64,000 nt of DNA from Ignavibacteria bacterium (GTDB lineage: Bacteria; Bacteroidota; Ignavibacteria; UBA10030): assembly GCA_016873805.1 (NCBI GenBank), contig VGVZ01000015.1, positions 1 through 64,000 of the forward strand, given 5' to 3'. Positions 10,050 to 19,158 of this stretch are shown piece after piece (the first letter of the stretch is position 1; each line of letters begins with the position of its first letter). The notes beneath the pieces were generated by a model. That model made no database searches, was not told the DNA's origin, and worked only from the letters and a program-made list of their open reading frames with translations. Made by a program: the position numbers and the translations under genes.

Positions 10050-11339
10050 ATGAGTCTGAGCGATTCCAAGGTAAGACATCCTGCGCTCTGGGTGCCGACC
10101 CTGTACACCGCAGAAGGAATCCCCTTTGTCGTCGTCAACGTCGTATCGGTCCTCATGTACAAAAGTCTCGGTTTCACTGACACGCAGATTGCCTTCTTTA
10201 CGGGACTCGTGACTATTCCCTGGGCCCTCAAGCCGCTTTGGGGTCCGCTGCTGGAGATGTTCAAGACGAAGAAGCATTTCGTGCTTGCCACTCAGTGTGG
10301 TGGGGGAGTTTCCTTCGGCCTCCTCGCACTGTCGCTCCAACTGCCGAGTTTCTTCACGTGGACACTTATCTTTTTCGGAATCATCGCTATCAATTCGGCG
10401 ATTCATGACACGGCCGCGGACGGGGTCTATATCACTGTGCTGACGGAAAAAATGCAGGCCCAGTATGTCGGGTGGCAAGGGGCCTTCTACAATGTCGGCA
10501 AGGTCCTTTCGCAGGGAGCATTTGTCTATGTCGCGGGCCGGCTGGAGACAACCGTTGGGATCGTGCCCGCGTGGATGATTGTGATGGGATCCTTCGGGAT
10601 ATTGCTCCTTATGATGAGCGTGTACCACTGGTCGTTTCTCCCGACCGGCGGCAAATCGGGAGAAGTAAAGACGATCAGGGAATCGATCACGACATTTTGG
10701 GATGTGGTGATCAGCTTTTTTCGGAAGAAATACATTCTGTGGGGAATCGCTTTCTTGATCCTGTATCGGTTCGCCGAGGGACAGGCGATTAAGATCGTTC
10801 CCTTGTTTATGCGGGCAGCGCGCGATCACGGCGGGTTGGGTCTTTCAACGGAAGAGATCGGTGTTCTATACGGCTTCTTCCCACCTTTTGCGTTTATTCT
10901 TGGATCCGTACTCTCCGGGTACTTCACGGCGAGGCACGGTCTTCGGAAGGCGCTCCTTCCCCTCTGTGCCTTCTTCAACATCCCGTTTGGCGTGTACCTT
11001 CTTCTCGCCCTTCTTCAACCGACGGACTTCTTTGCCGTTGCAGGACTTGTGGTGTTTGAGTACTTCGGATATGGATTTGGGTTTGTGGGATTGACGTTGT
11101 TTATGATGCAGCAAATCGCGCCGGGGAAGTATAAGATGGCACACTACGCATTTGCGACTTCGCTGATGCAGGTGGGATTTATCATCCCGTCGATGATCAG
11201 CGGATGGGTGAGCGATACGCTTGGATACAGAGATTTCTTCATCTGGGTGATGATTGCGACGATTCCTTCTTTTCTCGTCGCCTGGCTGGTTCCGTTCCGA
11301 GACACGCGTTCAGATGAAACGGTGGGACAAAGTCAATAG
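10050..11339 (+). CDS. MFS permease, AmpG-like, probable chito-oligosaccharide importer
   Basis: A 429-residue inner-membrane protein with about 12 hydrophobic helices and the MFS layout of two six-helix halves separated by a loop near residues 205-230. The N-terminal TLYTAEGIPFVVVNVVSVLMYKS region and the DTAADGVYITVL stretch recall the AmpG (GlcNAc-anhydro-muropeptide) branch of MFS, which is often found in carbohydrate loci of Bacteroidota. It lies between two GH18 genes and upstream of a chitobiose phosphorylase, so it most likely moves GlcNAc disaccharides from periplasm to cytoplasm. The fold is clear; the cargo is inferred. Confidence 0.85.
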   Translation: MSLSDSKVRHPALWVPTLYTAEGIPFVVVNVVSVLMYKSLGFTDTQIAFFTGLVTIPWALKPLWGPLLEMFKTKKHFVLATQCGGGVSFGLLALSLQLPSFFTWTLIFFGIIAINSAIHDTAADGVYITVLTEKMQAQYVGWQGAFYNVGKVLSQGAFVYVAGRLETTVGIVPAWMIVMGSFGILLLMMSVYHWSFLPTGGKSGEVKTIRESITTFWDVVISFFRKKYILWGIAFLILYRFAEGQAIKIVPLFMRAARDHGGLGLSTEEIGVLYGFFPPFAFILGSVLSGYFTARHGLRKALLPLCAFFNIPFGVYLLLALLQPTDFFAVAGLVVFEYFGYGFGFVGLTLFMMQQIAPGKYKMAHYAFATSLMQVGFIIPSMISGWVSDTLGYRDFFIWVMIATIPSFLVAWLVPFRDTRSDETVGQSQ

Positions 11340-11356
11340 CGAAAGGGGCGTCATCT

Positions 11357-12532
11357 ATGAAGAACAACTGGATATTGATGTTTGGAATGATTCTTTGCTT
11401 CTCGCCCATCGCGGAAGGCCAAAACAAAGAAATTATCGGATACTTTCCTTCGTGGAAATGGAGGTCTCGCGACGCGCTCGCTGTCCCATCGAAGATACGG
11501 TACGACAAACTCACGATGTTGAACTACGCGTTCTTCTATCCCTTAAAGGATGGGACACTGGCAAGTCGTGACAGCGTCGGCGATGAGATGTTCCTGCGGG
11601 GGAAGCGCGGCCCGGTGCAGCCGGAGGCATGCGCGACGATCGTTGATCGTGCCCATCAGCACGGAGTCAAAGTTCTGCTCTCGATTGGCGGCTGGGCAGA
11701 TTCGGGAAACTTCCCGGAGGTGGCAGCTTCGGATGCAACCAGGGCGCGGTTTGCACAATCCTGTCTGGAACAAATTGCACAATACGGTTTCGACGGAATC
11801 GATCTCGACTGGGAATTCCCGGGATACGCCGAACACGGCGGAACGACAGACGACAGAGGCAACTTCACGAGACTCCTGCAGACCTGCCGTGATTCCCTGG
11901 AGGTATATGGGAAAAGAATCGGCAAGAGACTCCTTCTCACTGCCGCACTTCCGGCGGGAGCTGCAACTCTCGAGCACTATGAAATGGACAACGTTGCCCG
12001 TCTTTTGGATATGCTGAACGTGATGACTTATGATTACAGCGGAACGTGGGATTCGCTGAGCGGCCACAATGCACCACTGTACGCGCCGACACAAGAAGAC
12101 TCATCGCGAAATTTCGATGCGTCGTTCAGACTCTACACTATTAATTTCAAGATACCTCCGTCAAAGATCAATCTCGGGATCCCGTTTTACGGCCACGCGT
12201 TTGCCGACTGCTCGTCGATCTACGGAAATCACACGGGAGCCGACACGGTGATATTCTCAGCTCACGGTTGCTTCTATTACGACGTTCTCAACCTGATGGA
12301 CAGGTTTGACCGACACTGGGATGAACGGGCCAAAGTACCGTACCTCGTGAGCCGATCAGGAAACGTTCTCGTCACGTACGACGACGAAGAATCGATAAGA
12401 CATAAGGTCCAGTATGTGATTGATCGTGGAGCACTCGGGGTGATTATCTGGGAAATCACCGGCGACAATCTGGCGGATGGGCGGACACCATTGCTCGATG
12501 TGATTCACTCGATACTCACGACCATCGAATGA
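11357..12532 (+). CDS. Exported GH18 chitinase without sorting domain
   Basis: A 391-residue GH18 hydrolase. Signal peptide MKNNWILMFGMILCFSPIAEG, then the barrel from EIIGYFPSWKW. DGIDLDWEFPG carries the catalytic Glu at about residue 153; LNVMTYDYSG and the closing IIWEITGDN are canonical. Unlike the GH18 at 8.6 kb it ends directly after the barrel (ILTTIE) with no T9SS signal. It therefore probably stays in the periplasm and trims oligosaccharides brought in by the TonB-dependent receptor to disaccharides for the adjacent permease and phosphorylase. It begins 17 nt after the MFS gene, consistent with one operon. Confidence 0.92.
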   Translation: MKNNWILMFGMILCFSPIAEGQNKEIIGYFPSWKWRSRDALAVPSKIRYDKLTMLNYAFFYPLKDGTLASRDSVGDEMFLRGKRGPVQPEACATIVDRAHQHGVKVLLSIGGWADSGNFPEVAASDATRARFAQSCLEQIAQYGFDGIDLDWEFPGYAEHGGTTDDRGNFTRLLQTCRDSLEVYGKRIGKRLLLTAALPAGAATLEHYEMDNVARLLDMLNVMTYDYSGTWDSLSGHNAPLYAPTQEDSSRNFDASFRLYTINFKIPPSKINLGIPFYGHAFADCSSIYGNHTGADTVIFSAHGCFYYDVLNLMDRFDRHWDERAKVPYLVSRSGNVLVTYDDEESIRHKVQYVIDRGALGVIIWEITGDNLADGRTPLLDVIHSILTTIE

Positions 12533-12585
12533 AGCGGTACATTGGCCTCGGCGAGAGCAGGTTAACCAGAGAATCGGAGGGGTAG

Positions 12586-15003
12586 ATGCGCTACGGATTA
12601 TTTGACGACGACAACAAGGAATATGTCATTGAACGACCTGACGTTCCGGTCTCCTGGACGAACTACCTCGGAGTGAGAGACTTCTGCACCGTCATTTCAC
12701 AGAACGCGGGCGGGTATTCTTTCTACCGGACCGCGGAACACCATCGGATCACCAAGTTTCGCCAAAATGGCATCCCTCTCGATCGACCCGGCCACTATGT
12801 CTACCTTCGAGATGACGAGACAGGCGAGTATTGGTCGGTATCGTGGCAGCCGGTCGGACTTCCCCTCAACAAGGCGAAGTACTTGTGCCGTCACGGTCTC
12901 TCCTACACCAGGTTTCAGTCGGCATATCGGGATATCTCGGCAGAACAGCTGATGTTCATCCCCGTCGCTGAGGATGTCGAACTCTGGGATGTCGTTGTAC
13001 GAAATACAGGTGACGTACCACGGAGCCTTAGCATCTTTTCGTATGTAGAGTTTTCGTTCCATCATATCGAGATAGACAACCAGAATCTCCAGATGTCCCT
13101 GTACGCGAGCGGTTCATCATATGACTCCGGCATCATCGAGTACGATTTCTTCTACGAGCCCGGCATGTACCACTACTTCACTTCCTCATTCGAGCCCGAC
13201 TCATATGACTGTATCCGGGACAAGTTCCTGGGAAGTTATCGCACAGAGTCGAATCCGATCGCGGTCGAACGGGGATATTGCAGCAACACAAGCGAACTGG
13301 GGGGCAATCACTGCGGATCATTGCATAAGCGGTTCAGACTGGAACCTGGATCGGAAGTGCGATTCCTTTTCATGCTGGGTGTCGGAGACCGCCGCGAGGG
13401 AGGGAAGGTCAGATCGAAATACTCGGATCTTTCGCTGGCTGATCAAGCGTTCACAGAGCTGAAATCATACTGGACAAAGAAGCTCGGCGTGCTTCAATGC
13501 ACGACGCCCAATCGCGGTTTGAACTCGATGATCAACACCTGGACGTTGCTCCAAGCCGAAACCTGCGTGGTGTGGTCACGTTTCGCCTCCTTCATTGAAG
13601 TCGGCGGACGCACAGGCCTCGGATACCGGGATACGTCTCAGGATGTCATGGCTATCCCGCATACAAATCCGGAGAGATGCCGACAACGCATCATCGAACT
13701 GCTCCACGGACAAGTATCCAGAGGGTACGGACTGCATCTCTTCGATCCCGAGGTGTTCAAGCCGAAGACGGAACAGCCCCGCGGTCCAAAATTGCCTACT
13801 GTTGTCCCCGCGCCAAATCGCGGCGATATCATCCATGGCATGGAAGATGTGTGTTCCGACGATGCCCTGTGGATTGTTGGTTCGGTCTGCGAGTATGTCA
13901 AAGAGACAGGGGATCTCAGCTTCTTTGATGAAGTCGTTCCCTTTGCAGATGGTGGCGAAGCAACCGTGTATGAACACCTCAAGCGCTCTCTTGATTTCTC
14001 TGCTGAGCAGGTGGGAGCGAATGAAATATGTCTCGGTCTGCGCGCCGATTGGAACGACTGTTTAAACTTAGGAGGCGGGCAAAGCGCCATGGTGTCGTTT
14101 ATGCACTACTGGGCGCTCACCGAATTCATCCACGCAGCTCAATTCCTGGGACGGACGGATGACGTTGAACAATATTCGCGTCTGGCCGAGCGCGTCCGAG
14201 CGGCATGCGAGCGAGAACTGTGGGACGGTGAATGGTATCTCCGCGGGATCACGAAAGACGGGACCCGGATCGGTTCGCGGAAAAGCAACGAGGGGAAGCT
14301 CTTCCTCGAGGGTAACAGTTGGGCAGTGATGTCAGGCGTCGCGTCACCTGAGAGAGGCCTGAGCACCATGAATGCCATCCACAGGCATCTGGCCTCCCCG
14401 TACGGACTTCATCTGGTCTGGCCGACCTACACTCGGCCAAATGATGATATTGGGTACATCACCCGCGTGTACAGAGGAATCAAGGAAAACGGCGCCATCT
14501 TCAGTCATCCTAATCCATGGGCAACGATCGCCGAATGTAAGTTGGGGCGGGGAAACCTTGCCATGAGGCTCTATGATGCGCTCCTCCCGTACAATCAGAA
14601 CGACATCATCGAGATACGGGATGCGGAGCCGTATTCGTACTGTCAATTTGTAATCGGGAAGGACCATGCCGCCTACGGGCGCGCCAGACATCCATGGCTA
14701 ACCGGAAGTGCTGGATGGTCATATACAGCCGCGACGAAATGGATACTCGGCATTCGACCAGACTATCACGGTTTAATCATCGATCCCTGTGTGCCCAGTG
14801 ACTGGAAGGAATTCAGAGTTGTACGTCAATGGCGAGGAGCGCTCTATGACATCACCGTCAGAAATCCCCAGGCGGTGGAACATGGAGTAGCAGAAATCAT
14901 CATCGAGGGGAAATGTGCCCGTGGTCCGATTACTGCTCATCCGCCAGGATCGCAGGTTGAAGTGTTTGTCACCATGGGTTCCGAGAAACCCGAGCCCAGT
15001 TGA
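12586..15003 (+). CDS. chbP: N,N'-diacetylchitobiose phosphorylase (GH94)
   Basis: An 805-residue cytoplasmic GH94 enzyme that cleaves (GlcNAc)2 with phosphate to GlcNAc-1-phosphate and GlcNAc, saving one ATP per disaccharide. The length and nearly every landmark match the Vibrio chitobiose phosphorylases as I remember them: the start RYGLFDDDNKEYVI, WTNYLGVRDFCTVISQNAGG, VVWSRFASFIEVGGRTG, the general-acid segment LRADWNDCLNLGGG (Asp488 and Asp491; the second is the likely acid), SHPNPWA and AHPPGSQ near the end. It lacks a signal peptide. GGAGGGG lies just upstream. This gene fixes the locus as chitin rather than peptidoglycan catabolism, because cellobiose phosphorylases differ in these blocks. 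It is the last gene of the chitin run; a terminator follows at 15087. Confidence 0.93.
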   Translation: MRYGLFDDDNKEYVIERPDVPVSWTNYLGVRDFCTVISQNAGGYSFYRTAEHHRITKFRQNGIPLDRPGHYVYLRDDETGEYWSVSWQPVGLPLNKAKYLCRHGLSYTRFQSAYRDISAEQLMFIPVAEDVELWDVVVRNTGDVPRSLSIFSYVEFSFHHIEIDNQNLQMSLYASGSSYDSGIIEYDFFYEPGMYHYFTSSFEPDSYDCIRDKFLGSYRTESNPIAVERGYCSNTSELGGNHCGSLHKRFRLEPGSEVRFLFMLGVGDRREGGKVRSKYSDLSLADQAFTELKSYWTKKLGVLQCTTPNRGLNSMINTWTLLQAETCVVWSRFASFIEVGGRTGLGYRDTSQDVMAIPHTNPERCRQRIIELLHGQVSRGYGLHLFDPEVFKPKTEQPRGPKLPTVVPAPNRGDIIHGMEDVCSDDALWIVGSVCEYVKETGDLSFFDEVVPFADGGEATVYEHLKRSLDFSAEQVGANEICLGLRADWNDCLNLGGGQSAMVSFMHYWALTEFIHAAQFLGRTDDVEQYSRLAERVRAACERELWDGEWYLRGITKDGTRIGSRKSNEGKLFLEGNSWAVMSGVASPERGLSTMNAIHRHLASPYGLHLVWPTYTRPNDDIGYITRVYRGIKENGAIFSHPNPWATIAECKLGRGNLAMRLYDALLPYNQNDIIEIRDAEPYSYCQFVIGKDHAAYGRARHPWLTGSAGWSYTAATKWILGIRPDYHGLIIDPCVPSDWKEFRVVRQWRGALYDITVRNPQAVEHGVAEIIIEGKCARGPITAHPPGSQVEVFVTMGSEKPEPS

Positions 15004-15086
15004 GAATCCCACTGGCACCATGTGCCTGCATGCTCGGGACTCAACTTGCCCTCAACTCCGTCCTCGCTTCTGAAAAATACTAACGC

Positions 15087-15107
15087 CTCCCGAAGGGGAG
15101 TTTTTGA
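15087..15107 (+). terminator. Rho-independent terminator after the chitin locus
   Basis: CTCCC (15087-15091), a GAAG loop and GGGAG (15096-15100) followed by TTTTT. An upstream A-run (GAAAAAT) could make it work in both directions. It lies 84 nt after the phosphorylase stop. Confidence 0.6.
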
Positions 15108-15263
15108 TTTCTGCGCGCTGTTCGTTCGCCCTTTCAATCCCCCTTCGGCGGCTTAGCACTGAGAAGCAGGACGCCTTGCCGCCGTTCGGGCGGGAAAGCG
15201 GCGGTAGGATCCTAACTGAAATGCCGGAACTTCGTTCGGCCCAAATCCAAAGACTCCACTCAA

Positions 15264-15284
15264 TCCCGCTGGACAACAGCGGGA
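15264..15284. repeat. REP-like hairpin TCCCGCT...AGCGGGA
   Basis: A perfect 7-bp stem around a 7-nt loop (GGACAAC), in the spacer between the chitin and arsenic loci. The same stem class recurs at 19101-19123, and a TCCCGAT variant occurs at 22732-22752 and 43867-43887, so it belongs to a dispersed palindromic family in this genome. Confidence 0.55.
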
Positions 15285-15411
15285 CTTCTCGAATGACGAC
15301 AATGTCGTGACGGGATCAGCGTGAACCTCGAATCCAGCAGTACTGCCAAAGCGAAGATGACCCCGTCAATCCCGGAAAACAAATCGGGCCAATCGAGCTG
15401 ATTTGTTTCTC

Positions 15412-15440
15412 TTGCATCTTCCTTCTTCCGTTTCTACATT
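15412..15440 (+). promoter_or_regulatory. Promoter of the arsenic operon
   Basis: TTGCAT at 15412-15417, exactly 17 bp, then TACATT at 15435-15440. The -10 box overlaps the left half of the ArsR operator, as expected for repression by promoter occlusion. Transcription would start near 15447, 24 nt before the arsR ATG. Confidence 0.6.
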
Positions 15441-15457
15441 TCGTCGGTTGACGAAAT
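15438..15457. promoter_or_regulatory. ArsR operator (perfect 8-bp inverted repeat)
   Basis: ATTTCGTC and GACGAAAT flank a 4-nt centre (GGTT), a perfect 20-bp dyad beginning inside the -10 box and ending 13 nt before the arsR start codon. ArsR/SmtB repressors bind dyads of this kind and release DNA when As(III) binds, so autoregulation of the operon is very likely. Confidence 0.7.
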
Positions 15458-15470
15458 AAGGAAACATGCC

Positions 15471-15818
15471 ATGCCTCGTGAGCTTGCCAACGTCTTCAAG
15501 GCGCTGAGTGATGCAAATCGGGTCCGCATCGTCAAAATGCTCGGCGAACGAGAACTCTGTTTGTGTGAAGTGCGAGAGGTGCTCGGACTCTCGAATTCGA
15601 CCGTCTCGAAGCATCTCACAATTCTCCGCGATGCCGGACTTCTCCTGGACTCCAAAGAGGGGCGGTGGGTGAATTTCCGGTTAAACAAGAAGTCTGAGGA
15701 GCGGCTTATCCGCTCGGTCCTCGCTCTCGTCAATACTTCATTTGACGATGATCCGACCATCCGGAATGATTCAAAGAAGCTTCGGCGAGTGGACCGAAAA
15801 GTCATCTGTGATATTTGA
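15471..15818 (+). CDS. arsR: ArsR-family arsenite-responsive repressor
   Basis: A 115-residue winged-helix repressor. Helix-turn-helix at residues ~30-65 (LGLSNSTVSKHLTILRDAGL). The metal site ELCLCEV puts Cys30 and Cys32 in the first helix of the recognition unit, matching the CxC arsenite site of classical ArsR. It should dissociate from the dyad at 15438 on binding As(III) or Sb(III). AAGG lies 10 nt before the ATG. First gene of a three-gene operon with arsC and acr3. The tail after residue 95 is basic and unremarkable. Confidence 0.93.
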   Translation: MPRELANVFKALSDANRVRIVKMLGERELCLCEVREVLGLSNSTVSKHLTILRDAGLLLDSKEGRWVNFRLNKKSEERLIRSVLALVNTSFDDDPTIRNDSKKLRRVDRKVICDI

Positions 15819-15830
15819 AGGAGGGAATGG

Positions 15831-16274
15831 ATGAAAAGAATACTTGTCCTGTGTACCGGAAATTCATGCCGAAGCCAGATGGCCGAAGCATTTCTCAGAT
15901 CCTTCGACCGGAGGCTGGAAGTGGTTTCGGCGGGAACAAAACCCGCCGCCGCCGTTCATCCGAAGGCGACTGAGGTGATGCGGGAAGTAGGCATCGACCT
16001 ATCTCACCACAAACCGAAGCTTGTCGACAAATATTTGAATGACTCCTTCGATTACGTCGTCACCGTCTGCGATCATGCGAAGGAAACCTGTCCTGTCTTC
16101 ACGGGAAAGGTGAGGTACCGACTGCACATTGGCTTTGAAGATCCAGCTGAAGCAAGAGGGACTCCTGGAGACGTAATCTCTGTGTTCCGAAGCGTGCGAG
16201 ATGAGATCAAGCATTCGTTTTACAATCTCTATTCTGAATCGATCCTCCCAGCGCTAGAAGGGAATGAGGCATGA
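15831..16274 (+). CDS. arsC: Arsenate reductase, thioredoxin-coupled low-Mr phosphatase type
   Basis: A 147-residue cytoplasmic reductase of arsenate to arsenite. The N-terminal P-loop CTGNSCRS gives Cys8 and Arg14 of the CX5R motif. Two further cysteines, Cys80 and Cys87 ([10 protein letters not shown]), match the spacing of the catalytic disulfide relay in the Staphylococcus pI258 enzyme (10/82/89), so it should be reduced by thioredoxin rather than glutaredoxin. AGGAGGG lies upstream. The stop overlaps the acr3 start as ATGA, implying translational coupling and making reduction and efflux stoichiometric. Confidence 0.92.
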   Translation: MKRILVLCTGNSCRSQMAEAFLRSFDRRLEVVSAGTKPAAAVHPKATEVMREVGIDLSHHKPKLVDKYLNDSFDYVVTVCDHAKETCPVFTGKVRYRLHIGFEDPAEARGTPGDVISVFRSVRDEIKHSFYNLYSESILPALEGNEA

Positions 16275-17344
16275 GCACCACAAGCCGAAAGTTATCATTC
16301 TTTGACCGATACCTGACCCTGTGGATCTTCTCGACAATGTTTGTCGGAGTCACTGCCGGCTATGCGTACCCGGCCATCGCTGAGTTTTGGGATTCGCTCA
16401 GTTCCGGCACGACGAATGTTCCTATTGCAATCGGACTGATTCTGATGATGTATCCTCCCCTGGCGAAGGTGAAGTACGAGGAACTTCCGGTCGTCTTCAG
16501 GAATCCAAGACTGTTGGGACTGTCACTGATTCAGAACTGGATCGTCGGTCCGATGGTTATGTTCATTCTCGCCGTTATGCTTCTCCCTGACATGCCGGAA
16601 ATGATGATCGGGGTGATTCTTGTGGGTCTGGCGCGGTGCATTGCGATGGTGCTCGTATGGAATGATCTCGCAAGGGGGGACTCGGAACTGGCAGCAGGGC
16701 TTGTTGCATTCAATGCGATCTTTCAGGTCCTCTTCTATTCGCTCTATGCGTATGTGTTTATCACCCTCCTCCTGCCTTTCTTCGGTCTGAAAGGTGCATT
16801 GGTCGATGTTTCGATTTCAGAAATCGCAGTGACGGTATTGATCTATCTGGGAATCCCCTTTGCCGGCGGAATGTTCACACGCGTCGTTATGCTGAAGCGC
16901 CGCGGCAAAGAATGGTACCACAACACATTCATCCCGAAGATATCTGTTCTTACACCCGTCGCTTTGTTGTTCACAATCTTCGTGATGTTCTCCTTGAAGG
17001 GTGAGAAGATCGTGCAACTGCCTCTGGAAGTCCTGCGTGTGGCCCTCCCCTATACTGCCTACTTCACGATTATGTTTTTCGCGACCTTCTTCATCGCAAA
17101 AAAGATCGGCTCCTCCTACGAGAAGAGCACAACCATGGCATTCACCGCGGGAAGCAATGATTTCGAACTGGCAATAGCGGTTGGAATTGCAGTTTTTGGC
17201 ATCAATTCACAGGTTGCGTTTGCGACAGTCATCGGACCACTTGTCGAAGTGCCCGTCCTGATCAGCCTTGTCAACGTCTCTCTCTTTCTTCGGAAGAAGT
17301 ACTATCTGGATGGCGCGGTGCCGCAGGACGTCAAACTGGACTAG
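16271..17344 (+). CDS. acr3: Arsenite efflux permease of the ACR3 family
   Basis: A 357-residue inner-membrane exporter with about ten hydrophobic helices. The family hallmark [16 protein letters not shown] is present with the essential cysteine at residue 123, and [12 protein letters not shown] marks the second conserved block. It expels As(III) made by ArsC using the proton-motive force. It starts four bases inside arsC (ATGA overlap) and is followed by a strong GC-rich terminator at 17405, so the operon ends here. Confidence 0.93.
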   Translation: MSTTSRKLSFFDRYLTLWIFSTMFVGVTAGYAYPAIAEFWDSLSSGTTNVPIAIGLILMMYPPLAKVKYEELPVVFRNPRLLGLSLIQNWIVGPMVMFILAVMLLPDMPEMMIGVILVGLARCIAMVLVWNDLARGDSELAAGLVAFNAIFQVLFYSLYAYVFITLLLPFFGLKGALVDVSISEIAVTVLIYLGIPFAGGMFTRVVMLKRRGKEWYHNTFIPKISVLTPVALLFTIFVMFSLKGEKIVQLPLEVLRVALPYTAYFTIMFFATFFIAKKIGSSYEKSTTMAFTAGSNDFELAIAVGIAVFGINSQVAFATVIGPLVEVPVLISLVNVSLFLRKKYYLDGAVPQDVKLD

Positions 17345-17404
17345 GATTCCTCCAATACCATTCGACTCCACGTTCGATCCATCCTCGTTGTCCAAGAAAC
17401 TGAG

Positions 17405-17443
17405 GCGCCCCCTGAGCATGTCGACGGGGGCGCTCCTGGTTTT
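17405..17443 (+). terminator. Terminator of the ars operon
   Basis: GCGCCCCC (17405-17412) and GGGGGCGC (17426-17433) form a perfect 8-bp stem with a 13-nt loop, followed by a TTTTT run at 17439. It lies about 60 nt after the acr3 stop and could also serve the converging gene on the other strand. Confidence 0.6.
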
Positions 17444-17624
17444 TGCGCGTGTTGTGTTCCGCCTCTTGAATCCCCCGAGGCGGGACATCCCACCGCTGTT
17501 CAGGCGGCATAGCCGGCTTGCCCGCCTGCGTTGAGAGACACTCCGGCAGACCCTTCCATTATTGCACGTCGAGGGCGGCGTCCCGTCCACGAGATGGCGC
17601 GGAGCATGCCTTTCGCATTCCCCG

Positions 17625-18995
17625 TCACATGAACCCGAACACGATCGGAAAGAGAATCACGACGATACCCGCCCACACGGCGTACACAGGCACATAGTTC
17701 GTCTGCCATCGTTCGAGCTCCATGAACGATCCGCGTCCTCTCAGGAAGCGGACGTAGAGGAGGGCGGACCACGCGAGGTTGACGAGGAGGATGATATTTA
17801 CCCCCAGCGCGGCCACCCGGTTGGGCGTAAATCCGAACTCGGTAATGCGCGCGGAAATAGCCCACAGCGCCACCGCGTCGGCCAACAACGCACTGACCAC
17901 CAGAACGACCTGCATTGCATCGAAGCCTCCGGGCGGAAGTTGAGCGTCGCGGGCGGAAACGGAATAGAGCAACAGGCCGAGAACGACCACCAGGAGAAGG
18001 TCGAATGCGATGAGGACTTCACGCTCGATATCCACGGCGCGCCCGGTCAAGAGCAGCGTCCCCAGAAAGGTGACCAGCAAAACGGCGAAGAAGGGGGTGA
18101 AGAGGCGGGTCAGCACGGGCGCCATGTTTTCGATCACACTCTGCTTGACTTCGACCAGCCAGGCGGCAACGAGCACCGCCCCGGCGGCTCCGCATGGGAT
18201 CAGCCACGACTGGATGAACCACTCCGCGTTGATCCCGATGGTCTGGAACATCATGATCAGGAACCCGGTGAATACTCCACCGCCAAGCGCGATCAGCACG
18301 TAATAGATGAAGAGTTCGCCGGAAAATCGAATGAAATCCATCCGGCCCGCGACTTCATTCCAGCGGCCTCCGGCGTACGATATCCCCACCGCAACCCAAA
18401 GCGCGATCGGCAAGTGGATCGCCAACAGCACCTCGGTGTAGCTTCGCGGCCCAAAGGGAAAGATATTGGCAAAGACACCCGCCGCAACAAACGCGACGGC
18501 CAACCAGCGGAGTGTGTTCGTACCCAGCCGCCGCTTCCAGGCAAAGTAGCCGGTCAAGAGCGGAAGCACGAAGAGACTCAGGTTGCGTGCGTAGAAACCC
18601 TCTTCCTCCCCAAACTGCTTCCCGAAAAGCTCCGGCAGCTTGATCAATATCGCCGCGGCCACCGCAAGGACAAAAGCGACGAACGCGTCCGAGCGAACCC
18701 TCCCTCCCCGTTCTTCAGGATCCGCAGGAAGCACCACGAGTTGCTTCCAGAGACGGTCCGAGTGCTCGCGCGCGAACTCCCGTGAAAGGGCGTCGAGCGC
18801 GCCCATGCGCTTCACCGCCACCAGAAACGCTTCATCAGAAGAAAGTCCTGCTTCGGACAAGACCGCGATCTGTTCACGCAGGTGGTCCTCCAGCTCTGCT
18901 ACGTCAACAGAATGGATCGTCCGTCGTCGAAGAAGGTAGGTCCGCCATTGACCGATCTGTTCTTCGAGTAATGGGTTCGTTTCGGGTGTTGACAA
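17625..18995 (-). CDS. Permease-prefix-domain membrane protein, partner of PadR
   Basis: A 456-residue inner-membrane protein of unknown activity. Residues ~15-85 form a soluble helical prefix (VAELEDHLREQIAVLSEAGLS, then DEAFLVAVKRMG) of the HAAS / permease-prefix type, found almost only beside PadR regulators. It is followed by about ten hydrophobic helices. No transport or enzyme motif is seen. The padR gene lies just upstream on the same strand, so the two likely share a promoter, but a 94-bp repeat element now separates them. Proteins of this set are often linked to membrane stress or antimicrobial response; here that is only a guess. Confidence 0.78.
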   Translation of the reverse strand: MSTPETNPLLEEQIGQWRTYLLRRRTIHSVDVAELEDHLREQIAVLSEAGLSSDEAFLVAVKRMGALDALSREFAREHSDRLWKQLVVLPADPEERGGRVRSDAFVAFVLAVAAAILIKLPELFGKQFGEEEGFYARNLSLFVLPLLTGYFAWKRRLGTNTLRWLAVAFVAAGVFANIFPFGPRSYTEVLLAIHLPIALWVAVGISYAGGRWNEVAGRMDFIRFSGELFIYYVLIALGGGVFTGFLIMMFQTIGINAEWFIQSWLIPCGAAGAVLVAAWLVEVKQSVIENMAPVLTRLFTPFFAVLLVTFLGTLLLTGRAVDIEREVLIAFDLLLVVVLGLLLYSVSARDAQLPPGGFDAMQVVLVVSALLADAVALWAISARITEFGFTPNRVAALGVNIILLVNLAWSALLYVRFLRGRGSFMELERWQTNYVPVYAVWAGIVVILFPIVFGFM

Positions 18996-19064
18996 GGTTC
19001 AAACTCCTTGATTGTCTTTGTAATGTCACTTGGTGGAAGCACGAAATCTCGAACAAAGACTAAA

Positions 19065-19158
19065 CAGGGTGTTGAAAAACGAGGCCCAATGTCATTCTGA
19101 ATCCCGCTGTTTATTAGCGGGATGAAGAATGACAGAATAATACTTTTTCAACAACCTG
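19065..19158. mobile_element. MITE-like element with 15-bp terminal inverted repeats
   Basis: Left end CAGGGTGTTGAAAAA (19065-19079) and right end TTTTTCAACAACCTG (19144-19158) are inverted copies with one mismatch. Inside, TGTCATTCT and AGAATGACA form a second pair around a perfect ATCCCGCT/AGCGGGAT hairpin (19101-19123), so the whole 94 bp can fold back on itself. It has no coding capacity, as in a miniature inverted-repeat transposable element. CTAA occurs beside both ends (offset by one base on the left), perhaps a target duplication. It sits between padR and its partner and overlaps the last codons of padR. Confidence 0.65.

Noticed and set aside
10029-10829. 266-codon minus-strand frame within the MFS gene
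   Set aside because: Shadow of the permease; highly charged, no start signal, and the plus-strand frame is an unmistakable membrane transporter.
17562-18785. 407-codon open frame on the plus strand
   Set aside because: Exact antisense shadow of the permease-prefix membrane protein; its product is a low-complexity Glu/Arg/Gly/His sequence with no hydrophobic core.
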